A stretch of DNA of 64,000 bases from Dasypus novemcinctus (lineage: Eukaryota > Chordata > Mammalia > Cingulata > Dasypodidae), in the NCBI RefSeq assembly GCF_030445035.2, contig NC_080680.1, forward strand, positions 93,377,157-93,441,156, written 5' to 3'. Below the pieces are notes generated by a model. That model saw only the letters and a program-made list of their open reading frames with translations, was not told the DNA's origin and searched no databases. Positions within the stretch are counted from its first letter, which is position 1. Every line of letters begins with the position of its first letter. The translations under genes were made by a program, and so were the position numbers. This document shows positions 21,716-32,084 of this stretch, in pieces.

Positions 21716-23401
21716 AGTGAAGAAAATGACAACCACACCAAAAAGACCAGAAGGAATATTGCTGAAGGGGAGCAGGAGGCCAGGGGAGGTGAGGTAGTGG
21801 TAAGAAAGAACCAGGAGATGCGAAAGTTTAAACTTCCTGGCTGGGAGGAATTCCGGCATACCAAGAGAATTTGCACACAAGCTTGCCATTCCCTAGAGAA
21901 TCTAGGAAATCCAGAGAAGAGCCAGGAGCCTAAGGAATGGACAAGGGTGCTTTGTATTTTCAAAAATTTGGAAGCCAAGAAACGCTGGAAATACATGGTT
22001 TGGTGAGCTCAAAATCAGTCCAGGCAAGATTCCAGAAACCGTGGAGATAGTGAGAGCACCCAGGAGGGAAAGCTGTGGTGCCAGGGCCCGGCAGTGATTC
22101 CCTAAGAGTAATCATGCCAAATCTTTCTCTTTCTCTGCCAGGGCTACCAAACGGGTAGATCAGAGAGGGTGAGATGGACAGGGTAAGCCCAGGCTTCCAC
22201 TTGAGCCTTTTAAAAGACCTCTTATAAATAGGACAGAGATGACTGTAGGATGGATTGAAAGCTGATTAGTAAGTTGACTGTTCATAACAAAGGGGTATTG
22301 ACTGATGGATCCCTGTTGCTTGGAGAAAGCCCTCTGGTGGGGTATCTGGGTTCCTCTATTCAAGATTTTGTTCTGCCCATCCAAGTTATATGTAAGGATG
22401 CTAAACATTGGGAAGGCTGATCATCTGAGGGTGAAAAAACCAAAGATTATATTGGATAGAGCTCTTTTTTTTTTTTTTTTACCAGGGACTAAGCTAAGGA
22501 CAGAGAGACAGAGAGGGTACTTGCCTACATGGAGCATACTTTTCTTTGGGGAACAAGACAAGCACTTATGACTCAGTGTAATAAGCACCCCAAAAAATCT
22601 TGACAAAATGGAGTTTATGAAATAAGAGGAGGCAGAGAAAATATAAACTCCTGTCCCTGGTTTCAGAATAACAATGTCATCAGCTCAGGAGACGGTAGAC
22701 CTGGGTCAACAGCGGCTGGAGTGAAGCAGACAGGGCCAGGGGGAGGGAGGGGGCGTGGCCCTGCCAAGCGTGGAGGCCTGCTTTGCACTCTAATTTCACG
22801 CATTAGCCTTTCAGCTTATATAAAGTAGCAAAGGAGAGGGCGTGAAGGCGTGTGGTGGTGGTGGTGGTGGTGGTGGTGTGTGCGTGTGAAGAGGCTCTAG
22901 GGGAAATTAGAGGCAAGAATAGAAATAGTTTTGAATCATCCTGCTGATCATAGAGGGGACTGGACAACCAAGGATTGGAGTGGGGATAGCTCTGAAGGAG
23001 GCAGTGTAATCTCCTTGGTCCCCCTATCAGGCCAGGAGTCACCCCAGAGCAGCGTATGGGGGTAGAGAGGGTTGGGATGCAGAGCTGTGGACCCTTCTGG
23101 GAAATTTGACTACTGCCCGGCATGAGGCAGAAGGAATCCTACAAATACTGGAGGTAGGGAGAGGCACAGCCATATCGTCACCACCTCCCAGACTCTCCCT
23201 AGCTCAGTGTCGGGCAAAAAAGGGACTCAGGAATGACTGCCTGAAAAAAAAAAAAAAGCTATTTCCCTCTTCTATGTGGTGTTAATTTCAGTTCTCAGAG
23301 CCTCCATTTCCCTATCTATAAAGTGGGTTAAGATGTTCAAAACCCCATGTGAAATCATTGTGTGAACACTAAAGTCCTGTTCAAATACAGGGATTTAAAA
23401 G
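21716..23401. other. Intergenic single-copy DNA with simple repeats
   Basis: Contains a T17 run near 22,465, a (TGG)n microsatellite at 22,852-22,878 and an A13 run near 23,245. No gene recognised. A GC-rich patch next to a TTATATAAAG box at 22,730-22,824 resembles a weak promoter, but nothing transcribed from it can be shown. Confidence 0.5.
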
Positions 23402-23411
23402 AAAGATGAGA
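23402..23411. repeat. Target-site duplication, left copy, of the DAS SINE
   Basis: AAAGATGAGA here recurs at 24,061-24,070. The two copies bracket the SINE together with its nested insertion, which dates the SINE as the earlier event. Confidence 0.75.
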
Positions 23412-23816
23412 GGGAAGCAAATGTGGCTCAAGCAATTGGGCTCCCGTCTACCCTATGGGAGGTCCAGGGTTTGATTCTTGGGGCCTCCTGGTGAAGGCGA
23501 GCTGGCCCAAGTGGAATGCTGGCCGGAGCAGAGTGCTGGCCCGCATGGCAAGGTGGCCCAAGTGGATAGCTGGTGCAGCAGGATGATGCAACAAAAAGAG
23601 ACACAGAGGAGAGAGAGTAAGAGATGCTGCAGACCAGGGAGCTGAGATGGCGCAAGAGATTGAACACCTCTCTCCCACTCTGGAAGGTCCCAGGTTTGGT
23701 TCCCGGTGCCGCCTAAAGAGAGGACAAGCAGACACAGAAAAACGCACAGCAAATGGACACAGAGAGCAGACAACAAGGCGGGGTGGGGGGCAGGGTAAGT
23801 AAAAATTAACAAATAT

Positions 23817-23865
23817 ATCGCTTCTCGGCCTTTTGGCTAAGATCAAGTGTAGTATCTGTTCTTAT
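23817..23865 (+). pseudogene. U2 snRNA 5' fragment (retropseudogene, 49 nt)
   Basis: Positions 1-49 of U2 spliceosomal RNA, from ATCGCTTCTCGGCC to CTGTTCTTAT, without a visible mismatch to the vertebrate U2 sequence as I know it. It includes the branch-site pairing element GTAGTA. It stops before stem IIa and the Sm site, then runs into an L1-like 3' end. There is no upstream snRNA promoter (no PSE/DSE) and no 3' box; upstream is the tail of a SINE. It is therefore a retrocopy fragment and not a working U2 gene. Confidence 0.93.
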
Positions 23866-24005
23866 GAGATGTACTTACCAGGTGCAATGGATGTGTCACG
23901 ATGATGGGAGAGAGTGTTGCTGTGGGGGGAGTGGGGGGTGGGGGCGGTGGGGTTGAATAGGACCTCATATTTTTTGAATGTAATTTTTAAAAATAAATAA
24001 TTTAA
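23866..24005 (+). mobile_element. L1-like 3' end forming the 3' half of the U2 chimera
   Basis: About 140 bp: GAGATGTACTTACC..., a G-rich run (GGGGGGAGTGGGGGGTGGGG, 23,924-23,943), then GACCTCATATTTTTTGAATG and an A-rich tail. A G-rich stretch followed by a short unique end and poly(A) is the layout of L1 3'UTRs, and from memory the text resembles xenarthran L1 3' ends. The exact duplication AAAAATTAACAAATA at 23,801-23,815 and 24,006-24,020 brackets U2 plus this part, so both were inserted together. Confidence 0.75.
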
Positions 24006-24414
24006 AAAAATTAACAAATAAATAAATCTTAACCCCCCCACACACACAAATAAACAAAACAAAGATGAGATAGCAACCTCTATATTGTTGCTTCCTGAAT
24101 ATGTCCATTTGGTAATATTTTACTGGCAAAAACAGGACCAATTTTCTCATAACATTCTTAACATTCCACTAAAGAAAGAGAAATGAACTGTAAGGATTGA
24201 CACTTTTTTCCCATGACACCAATGGTGTTCCATCAATGCACTCATAAGAAGGAAAGAGAATTTATATAAAGATAGTTTGACTTGGCCAACTTGGAATCCC
24301 TCCTGCGTGTCCTCACCTGGGACCCTGAGAGCCCCACTCAGAAGTGCCTCACTACTCCAATGCCAGCCACCCTCGATTCTGGAGCTCCGCTTCATCTACT
24401 CTAGTGCCTGATCC

Positions 24415-24655
24415 TTTTGATGACGGTAGTGATGACAGCTCCATTTACTGACCATTCTATCTGTGCCAGGCAGAGGGTTCAGAGCTTTCCATGCATTAGC
24501 GCAGATTCCCTATTAGCAGGGTCTATTACTATCTTTTTTTTCACAGATAAGGAAACTGAGGCTCAGAGGGGAGACGCGGCTTTCCCAAAGTCACATACAT
24601 GACAGCTGCCAGAGCCAGGTCTCAAGTCCAGATCTGTCTGATTCCAAAGTTGCAC
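24415..24655 (-). mobile_element. MIR SINE, reverse orientation
   Basis: CAGATAAGGAAACTGAGGCT and the downstream AAAGTCACATACATGACAGC identify a reversed MIR. Confidence 0.85.
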
Positions 24656-25094
24656 TAACCTGCTTGGCTGCAGACTTGGGGGGACCGAGCTGGGAAGACA
24701 ATGATATCCTGGGGCTGGAGCCCCCAGGCCAACAGCAAGCAGTGATGCTCCTCCCAGGTGGCCGTCCTCCTCCCAGGTTGCAGTGTTTCAAGGCTGTGAT
24801 AGTCCCAAGAGTATCACGTTCATGTAGGGTGCCCCATGATGTAAGAGGTGGTCCCCAAATCCCTTTTTGAAGTGAGAGCCAGAGGCCAGAGCCACCCTGC
24901 AGGGTTGTCAGTGGAGGGCCAGGGCACACCCACTACATTCACCACAGCGGAGGCCAGAGGAGCCTTGGGTCAGGTGCCAAAGCCTGGTGGTGGGCAGAGC
25001 TTGTCTTGACTCTGGGTAGAGGAAGGGGTTGTAGGAGAAGCCCCTACTTGCCCGTGGTGTCCTTTTTGAAGCTGAATAAACAGAGGCCTTAAAG

Positions 25095-25320
25095 CATACT
25101 ATATAATCTTTATTGCATGCTCACTGTGTTTGGGCACTGTGCTGAACACTTCCATTCGTTATCTAGCTAGTCCTTTGCAGCAGTCACAGTGATAACCATT
25201 GCCTCCATTTTCCAGGTGAGGAAACTGAGGCTCACAGAAGTTAAATTGTTCACCCCAGGCCTTGCATTTAGGAAGTGGCAGAGCCAGGATTTGAATCTAT
25301 GCCATTAACTGCTATGCTCA
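25095..25320 (-). mobile_element. MIR SINE, reverse orientation
   Basis: GCACTGTGCTGAACACTTCC and CAGGTGAGGAAACTGAGGCT, then GAAGTGGCAGAGCCAGGATT. Followed by a second partial MIR-like piece to about 25,380. Confidence 0.85.
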
Positions 25321-25579
25321 GAGAGGAGAAGTGACTTTCTCTGGAACACACAGCCAGAAAGTGGCAGCTCTAGGCTTGTTAGATACTTCCTTGTGCAGAG
25401 GCAGAGTGAAACAGTTTGCGTGTGTGTATGGGGGGATAAACCAAAAACCCCTGGGGTGGAGTGGAGAGGCAACCAAGAGGCTGACAAAGAAGGTCCTTAA
25501 GAGACCGGTGGGAACCTGCCCTTATGGAGGACACCTTTTCATCTCAGGAAGTCCCAGGGGCAATTTCCCCACCCTGTAT

Positions 25580-25690
25580 TTAAATTTTTTATATTTTTAT
25601 TAGAGAAGTTGTGAGCTTACAAAACAATCATGTCTACCCTGCATTTTACTGTCTGCTGGGAGTTACAAAGAATCCAAGCATATCCAATAA
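25580..25690 (-). mobile_element. 5'-truncated L1 3' end, reverse orientation
   Basis: TATTTTTATTAGAGAAGTTG followed by GAGCTTACAAAACAATCATG is the reverse of the terminal part of an L1 3'UTR as found in xenarthran and other eutherian L1s. Very short copy. Confidence 0.55.
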
Positions 25691-26149
25691 ATGTTTTATT
25701 CTATCCTGAGCTGGCCCTCGTGGATAAAGTAAGCACATTTCACCAGGAGGAAATGAAGGGGCAAGCAGTTCTAGGGCATCTACTATGTACCAAGCCATAG
25801 GGATTAGTCTTTTCATTGCAGGAGAACTTCCACTTCAGAGAGGCAAAGCGACTTGCCCAGGTCCACACAGCAGGTGAGTCCCCAAGGTCTAACCCAGGAT
25901 GCCTGGCTTCTGGCCCAGAACCCAGAGATACCATCCTCTACTCTGGAGCTTTCTGAGAACCCGGGCTGCCCCTCTCTCAGCCTCTGTGTCTCCCTTCTCA
26001 GGAGGACTCAACATAGCTGAGGGCACTGAAAATCTCTGAGGTATTGGATGAGCAGGTATCCTCTCCCCACTCCAAAGAGCACCGAATAACTGAGTTGTTA
26101 AAACGACTTTCCGTGGGAAGGCCCTCATGAGCTGGCCCCTGCCTCCCTC

Positions 26150-26490
26150 CAGCCTCATCTCTCCCCTGCCCCCACCTCCCTCACACTGTGCTCTTTCTCA
26201 CTCCAGGGCTGCTCTGCTAGATGTCCACATCCCACCTTTGCTGACCTGACCACTACTCACCGCTCATGTCTCAGCTTAAACCTCACGTCTCTGGGAAACC
26301 TTCCTTGAGTCACGCCCGGGTCATCGCCTGTACCCTTCACCACATACACACACTCGCACGCCCACACACACACTCACACTCACTTCCTCAGGCCTTATCT
26401 GCTGTTCCTGGCTGTATTCCCCGGTGCCTAAAACAGCACCTGGCACAGGACAGGCCCTCAGTAAATTTTCGTTGATTGAATAATATATGA
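26150..26490 (+). mobile_element. L2 LINE 3' end
   Basis: TCTCAGCTTAAACCTCACGT, GGAAACCTTCCTTGAGTCAC and terminal CAGCACCTGGCACAGGACAG with CAGTAAATTTTCGTTGATTG match the ordered landmarks of L2 3' ends. A CA-rich segment (26,340-26,385) is inserted. Confidence 0.8.
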
Positions 26491-26819
26491 AAGGAATGGA
26501 TTCAGATTCAAACGCAGTGAAGAATCTGGGATTTGTTGCTAAGAAGCTGGGGGGCTCTTGGGTGATATACTTAACCTCTCCAGGACTCAGATTTCTCATG
26601 GGTCAAAAGGGTATGATAACAGAACCTAAAGTGCTTGGCACAGTGCCTGAGTCACCACAGGGCTTAGTCAATGTTGGATACTGTGACTGCCTGGAAGAAT
26701 GTGTCCTTACCATGCCCCCACTTCTCCCTTCTCAGGAAGAAAAACAATGAGTGCAGGCATTAGCATCTACTTAAGAAATCTATGAGCCTCCTGAACCAGG
26801 AGTGTGAGGCACATAGACA

Positions 26820-27250
26820 ACTTGGCCTTCAAGGCCTTTGTGGTCCAATGAGGGAGAAAGCCCCAACTAGATGATGGCAGAGAGGGGATTCTGGGTGGGA
26901 GCCCCAAGGACAGCTTCCCAGAGAAGGTGATGCTTGACCTTTGCTGAAGGGATAAAAAGGAGTTTCCCAGGCAGAGAACTGGGCAGAGGACAGTGCTTGA
27001 GGCAAAGGAACAGCACGGGCAATGGATGGAAGTGTTACTGGAGAGTGGCGAATTGATCAGAAGGACTTGGGTGCCTGGGGAGGGCTAGAGGGGGTGCTGG
27101 GGGAGGGCAGCCAGGAAGGACCTGGGAAGCACCATCGTAAGGAAGCTTTGTCCCAGTGGCCAAGGGGGGGCATGGCAAGGTTTCAAATAGATAGAGGATT
27201 GGAGAGTGACATCATCAGGTTTACTCTCTGGAAAGAGTGTGAACAGGGCC
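26820..27250 (+). mobile_element. Ancient mammalian repeat, same family as 16.6 kb
   Basis: CTTCCCAGAGAAGGTGATGC, TTGACCTTTGCTGAAGGGAT and AGGCAAAGGAACAGCACGGG follow the same phrase order as the copies at 16.6 and 20.2 kb. Confidence 0.55.
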
Positions 27251-27309
27251 TAGACTGGCAGAAAAGAGACCCCTCAGGAGATATCCAAAACACTTTGCCC
27301 CTACACTCA

Positions 27310-27515
27310 TAGAAAGAAAAGTCATCAGAGTCAGGAAGAACTTATTTCCAATCTGGCTCTTCTCTTTAGAGCTATGTGACAAGGAGTTGGCTCTTTTCAA
27401 CTCCCAAGTTCTCATTTGTAAATTGGGGACAGTAAGACTGACCTGCAAGGTTGCTGAGAGGATTCAGTGAGATACTGGATGTGCAAGCACCCGGCACATA
27501 GTAGGCACATAAACT
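27310..27515 (+). mobile_element. MIR SINE
   Basis: Order of landmarks: AATCTGGCTCT, GAGCTATGTGACAAGGAGTT, CAAGTTCTCATTTGTAAATT, then CACCCGGCACATAGTAGGCA. Confidence 0.8.
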
Positions 27516-28049
27516 TCTTTGGGCCCAAGGTTATTTGACCCTCATCATCTGAAAGACTTGGGCGTAACCAAAGCCCCACGTCTGTTTTGTGCTCATTCCA
27601 GAAGCAACCTTTGGGATTTTGCAGAGCACACACTAACCCAACACCTCCACACCCTTTGTTATAGACCCTCCTAACTGGGGGTCACCACCTATGTAGATCG
27701 GGTCATCCCAGGCAGGGCAGCTGGACCTTTGTCACTGCACATCAAAGCTGTCCCTGGTCCTGGGGTTTACAGCCAGAGTAACGCAGACCCAAAACTTTGT
27801 GCTCAGAAGATGTCCCTGCTGCAAGCCTTCCATCTGCCTGGAGGCACCTCCCTCCCGGACAAGGATAGATAAGGGACTTTGAGGAGATTCTAGGCATCCT
27901 GGGCACCAGCTATCAGTCCAGAGAGTTTGCCACATAGCTGGGAACCTGGAACTTCTCCCAGGACTAAACACATGCTAAACACCACTCTTGTCTCCTATGA
28001 TGTCATGCCTTGTTAATATAACCACATCTTCCATATGATGAGCCTTAAT

Positions 28050-28240
28050 ATGTGGGAGGCACCTTCCTTAGAATAGTTTGCTTAATCTTTACAATGCTGG
28101 GAGGTATACACAATTGTCAGTCTCATTTTACGGATGAAGAAACTGAGGCTCACAGAGGTGACTTCTCTAGCTAAAGGTGTCCACCTGGAAATGGATTTGA
28201 ATCCAGGTCTGTGGATTCTAGATCCTTCACTCCTAAGGGC
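28050..28240 (-). mobile_element. MIR SINE, reverse orientation
   Basis: CGGATGAAGAAACTGAGGCT then CACAGAGGTGACTTCTCTAG and TTTGAATCCAGGTCTGTGGA. Confidence 0.85.
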
Positions 28241-28276
28241 TGAGTCATTCTGTTTGTTTAAAAAGCCCCTGTCTAG

Positions 28277-28550
28277 GCAAGTGGCTGTGGCTCCATCAGT
28301 TGGGCTCCCGTCTACCATGTGGGAGGCCCTGGGCTCTTGTCCCGGGGCCTCCTTGTGAAGGCAGGCTTGCCCACATGCTGTGGAGAGCCATCCAGCCCGC
28401 AAGCACCGCAGAGAGCCAACTCAGCAAGGTGACCCAACAAAAAAGGGAGACAAGTAAAAACACAAAAGAGCATGCAGCAAATGGACACAGAGAGCAGACA
28501 GCAAGCAAGCTGCAGGGGTGGGGGGTGGGGGGCGGGGAATTAAAAAAAAA
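28277..28550 (+). mobile_element. DAS-type SINE
   Basis: Head GTGGCTGTGGCTCCATCAGT and GGGCTCCCGTCTACCATGTG; 3' part CAGCAAATGGACACAGAGAG and a G-rich run before the A-rich tail. A possible 10-bp duplication with one mismatch, CCCTGTCTAG (28,267-28,276) and CCCTCTCTAG (28,551-28,560), flanks it. The 240-codon frame at 28,518-29,240 starts in this SINE tail and runs through an L2; it is not a gene. Confidence 0.85.
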
Positions 28551-28739
28551 CCCTCTCTAGATAAGAGGAGGAAGGTAAAGGTGCTCTCAGCCGTGCCCAG
28601 GCTGGGCTCCACTGTGGTCTGGGAGGCAGGTAGCGAGAACTGCAGGGGAGCTGAGCCGTGTGATGCAGGGGCTGGCAGCAGAGCAGGGACTGATTTCTGG
28701 GCTGCCCTGCTAGAGACCAAGGTAGGACCCCTTCCTGTG

Positions 28740-29240
28740 CCAAAACTTGTATTTTACCTGGTCCCTCCTCTGCAGTCCAAAGACCTTTGCAGGCTTCCTG
28801 TTGACTTTAGGACAGAGTCCAAATCCCTCAGTCTGGCAATCAAGGCCCTTCACAAGCTCACCATGCCTAACCCTTCAGCCCACCCCTGCCTTCAGCCCCA
28901 CCTGCGAGCCTCCCTTCTTTTTCATAACTCTGCGCCATTGCTCACGTTGATCTTGCTGCCTTTTCTCTTTGGTGAACTCTGGCCTATTTTTCACTACCTA
29001 GCTCAGACTTTGGGGAAGCCAACTCAATCTTTTCGGCCTGGCACATCATCTCTCTCTGTGCCCATTTGGCGCACAGGGCATTTGCTTATGTGTCTGTCTT
29101 CTTTTTCAGTCTCTGAGCTTCCTGAGACCAGGAATCTCACCCACCTTGGCCTCCCCAGGCCTGATTACAAGGCCCAGCAATGGATGGCTTACAAGAAATA
29201 TTTGAGAACAAATGAATTACCCAGTGGAATGAAAAAATGA
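28740..29240 (+). mobile_element. L2 LINE 3' end
   Basis: AGTCCAAATCCCTCAGTCTG, CAAGGCCCTTCACAAGCTCA and a following series of CCTGCCTTCAGCCCCACCTG and CTCTGAGCTTCCTGAGACCA are L2 landmarks in order. Confidence 0.8.
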
Positions 29241-29529
29241 TACAGATGTGTGAAGAGGAGTCTAAAATGCTGTCCCCAGGAAAGAAGAGATGCGAAAGCT
29301 TGTGGGAGAGGTCAGTGTATCTGGGAGGGACACCCCAGTTTCCTTTAACTGGCTAAAGTAAGAGGGAGGCCCCAGTATTCTTTTTTCAAGAAACGTTTTT
29401 TAATGGGCATCAGAATGACTCATTCCTTGACAGCCTGGCCACACCCATAACTTTTGAAGGGGCCTTATGCCCTTGTCTTTATTAGAAAGCTTCCCTGGCC
29501 CCCTTCTCTTACTCATCCTATGAGTCAGG

Positions 29530-29822
29530 ATAGGATACCTTATGCTGCAGTAACATGCTGTATGCCCAGTGCAGATTGGCTGGGACTTAACTTTTTATGG
29601 TCCTCCCTCAAGGACTCAAGCTGAGGGAAGTGCTCTCTCTGTGCTTCTACCATTACTGAGACAGGGAAATGGGGACATGGCAAATTGCAACCTGGCTCTT
29701 CAAGAAAATGCCCGGAGTTAACCCATGTCACTTTGCTCTTATTTCACTGGCAAAGCAAGTCATATGATCACACCTATTTTCAAAGGGGGCAGTGAAATGC
29801 AACCCCTCTGGGAAGCAGAGAT
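29530..29822 (-). mobile_element. Ancient repeat remnant split by a DAS SINE
   Basis: GATACCTTATGCTGCAGTAA, CACTGGCAAAGCAAGTCATA and AAATGCAACCCCTCTGGGAA resemble old eutherian elements of the kind also seen at 42.9 kb. It appears to continue past the SINE at 30,227-30,265. Family not assigned. Confidence 0.4.
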
Positions 29823-29837
29823 AGAAATATCTGGTGG

Positions 29838-30211
29838 GGAAACGAACTTGGCCCAGTGGTTAGGGCGTCCGTCTACCACATGGGAGGTCCGCGGTTCAAG
29901 CCCCGGGCCTCCTTGACCCATGTGGAGCTGGCCCATGCGCAGTGCTGATGCGCGCAAGGAGTGCCCTGCCACGCAGGGTGTCCCCCGCGTAGGGGAGCCC
30001 CACGCGCAAGGAGTGTGCCCTGTAAGGAGAGCCGCCCAGCGCGAAGGAGGGAGCAGCCTGCTGACGAATGGCGCCGCCCACACTTCCCGTGTCGCTGACA
30101 ACAACAGAAGCGGACAAAGAAACAAGATGCAGCAAAAAGACACAGAAAACAGACAACTGGGGGAGGGGAGGGGAATTAAATAAATAAAAATAAATCTTAA
30201 AAAAAAAAAAA
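29838..30211 (+). mobile_element. DAS-type SINE with perfect 15-bp target-site duplication
   Basis: A box TTGGCCCAGTGGTTAGGGCG and B box GGTTCAAGCCCC of RNA polymerase III promoters are intact. AGAAATATCTGGTGG occurs at 29,823-29,837 and again at 30,212-30,226, immediately after the poly(A). The young age is shown by the exact duplication and by CpGs retained in the body (CCCCGCGTAGGGGAGCCCCA). Confidence 0.95.
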
Positions 30212-30569
30212 AGAAATATCTGGTGGATAGCTAAAATCTACCACACCCATCCACATTCACTGTATATCTACTATGAGCTATGCGTGGAAGGAGTTACAGA
30301 TCGGTGGTAGGAATTGTTCTGCTCACATGGTCTCTGGGAAGCCCCCTCTGACCCCAACAGGCTCAATTACCCCTTTTCCACATTGTTCTATGTCACCAAT
30401 ACTCTGCACATATAATTCCTTCTTTTTCAAATGCCTTTCCTCTCTTCAGCACTTAACAAATCCCTATCCTTCCTTCTTCCTTCTCCCTTCTCTTCTTCCT
30501 TCCCTTCTTTCATTTAACAAATATATGTTAAGCACTTAGGTTAGATATTTGCTTGGAGTTCAAATATCA

Positions 30570-30810
30570 TGGGTTCTTGGTAGTCTTCCCTGTCCCTCCT
30601 GCTTGTAATCAAATGGCTCTTCAGCACTGTGAACCTACTTCTTGTCCCTTTGGATCCTAAGCATCCTTGTCCACACCTTCCTTGCCTGCTAGGCTGTGCA
30701 CTTTGCCAGGGTGAGAACTACGTCTCATTCATCTCTATTGCCAGCCCTTAGCACTTGGGCTCCAAAAAGGATTGTTAACTGTCTGGCCAACTGACTGAAA
30801 GGTAGAGTGA
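30570..30810 (+). mobile_element. L2 LINE fragment
   Basis: AGGCTGTGCACTTTGCCAGG, CTCATTCATCTCTATTGCCA and CCCTTAGCACTTGGGCTCCA then GAATGAATGAATGGATG are typical of the last 150 bp of L2. A further fragment probably covers 30,290-30,560. Confidence 0.75.
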
Positions 30811-30879
30811 ATGAATGAATGGATGTTCAACAAGAGCTTGCGTATAAGATAGGAGAGTGTTTTCCACAGTCTTTAAAAT

Positions 30880-31310
30880 CCTCACCTCTGTCCACCACGT
30901 TCCAGTTCTGGTTATCTTTCAGTTCATTCAACACACCATGTTCATTCTTAGATCAGGGTCTTTGCACCCACTACGCCCTGTTCCTGGGACATTCTGTTGC
31001 TAGTTTGTCACTGGGCTGCCTCCCTCTCCTCATTCTAGTCCCAGTTCAAATGCTACCTCCTTGGGGAGCCCTTCCCAGACCACCAATCTAAAGGAACCCC
31101 CTGGCTGTTTTTTCTGTTCAAAGCACTTTCCATTGGATGTTATTAACTCATTTATTTATTTATGTACTATGGTCTGCCTCCCCCTTCTAAAATAGAAAGT
31201 TCATGAGAGCAGGGACATTATCTGGTCTATTCACTGTGCTATCACTGGAGTCCTCAACAGGGCCTAGCATGTAGCAGGTGCTCAGTTCATATTTATTTAC
31301 TGGATGAGTA
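30880..31310 (+). mobile_element. L2 LINE 3' end
   Basis: CCCAGTTCAAATGCTACCTC, GGAGCCCTTCCCAGACCACC, TTCATGAGAGCAGGGACATT and GCATGTAGCAGGTGCTCAGT in the usual L2 order. Confidence 0.85.
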
Positions 31311-32084
31311 AACGGTAAAATGTGACATATTATCTAAGAGACATGCAGCCTAAATGGGGAGGATTCACTGAGCAGGCTTAGGCCTTGAACCCCTTGGTCT
31401 TCCCTGACCACCAGCTCCTTGAAGGCCGGGGAGTAGCTGTCTGCAGGGCAGGCCATGAGACACTTGTGCACCTCAGAGACTCCTGCTCTCCCCACACGCA
31501 GATGCAGGAAACCCCATGGAGCCATCTTCTAGGCCAGAACAAAGTACTAGGCGCTCGAGCAGAGCGGGTCCTTGAGGCGCCGTCTCCTTGCCTGCCTTAC
31601 TCTTGGCATTGGGCCGTGTAGCTGCTCATTGCCTGAGTTCCAGGTCCCGTGCAGCTATGACTAATCAACAGTCTTAAAAGCGAGAGCCTTGTGGCTCCTG
31701 TCCTGCCTTTGTGGAGAGGGCACAGAACGGTCCCGCTGGAGCTGGCAGGGCAGGTGCATGGACTTCAAAGCTTCTTTGCTTCTTTAACTGCTGCTTGCCA
31801 GGCAGCTGGGGGGCCAAGGGGCTGGAGGCAGGATGGGATACAGCTGGGAGCAGGCAGTGCCCACATGTGCGAGGTTGGGGAGGGGCTGCCTTCCCAGCTC
31901 CTTCTTCCTATAGCTTCCCATAGCTCCTTTCTTCTCTCAGTAGCAGGTGAGATTTCCTCAAGGGCAAGGTAGGGAAGATTTACCTCTGGGTCCCCAGTAC
32001 CCTGCACGGGACTAAGTGGAGTATGAATCTGGACCATCATGTCATTCAACAGTGTCTCCCTTGGGGTCTGGGGAAACCAGCCCT
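31311..32084. other. Intergenic, no feature recognised
   Basis: No gene or clear repeat identified apart from short L2-like text at 31,380-31,480 (CTTGAACCCCTTGGTCTTCC then CTCCTTGAAGGCCGGGGAG). Open frames up to 94 codons have no known domain. Confidence 0.4.

Larger units (their letters stand above)
23412..24060 (+). mobile_element. DAS-type SINE (long form) with nested chimeric insertion in its tail
   Basis: tRNA-derived xenarthran SINE. The head has the A-box-like ATGTGGCTCAAGCAATTGGG; the body has CAGCAGGATGATGCAACAAA and a 3' phrase CAGCAAATGGACACAGAGAG. A second tRNA-like head (AAGAGATTGAACACCTCTCT, GGTCCCAGGTTTGG) lies at about 23,650-23,710, so this copy looks dimeric. The A-rich tail is split by a U2/L1 chimera at 23,816-24,005 and resumes after it. 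Flanked by the 10-bp duplication noted above. Confidence 0.85.

Noticed and set aside
22730..22824. Promoter with TATA-like TTATATAAAG and GC-rich upstream
   Set aside because: No exon, CpG island or conserved downstream sequence accompanies it; likely chance.
23817..23865. Functional U2 snRNA gene
   Set aside because: Only 49 of about 190 nt are present, there is no snRNA promoter or 3' box, and the fragment is fused to an L1-like 3' end between target-site duplications.
28518..29240. 240-codon plus-strand open frame
   Set aside because: It starts in a DAS SINE tail and continues through an L2 3' end; no domain and no start context.
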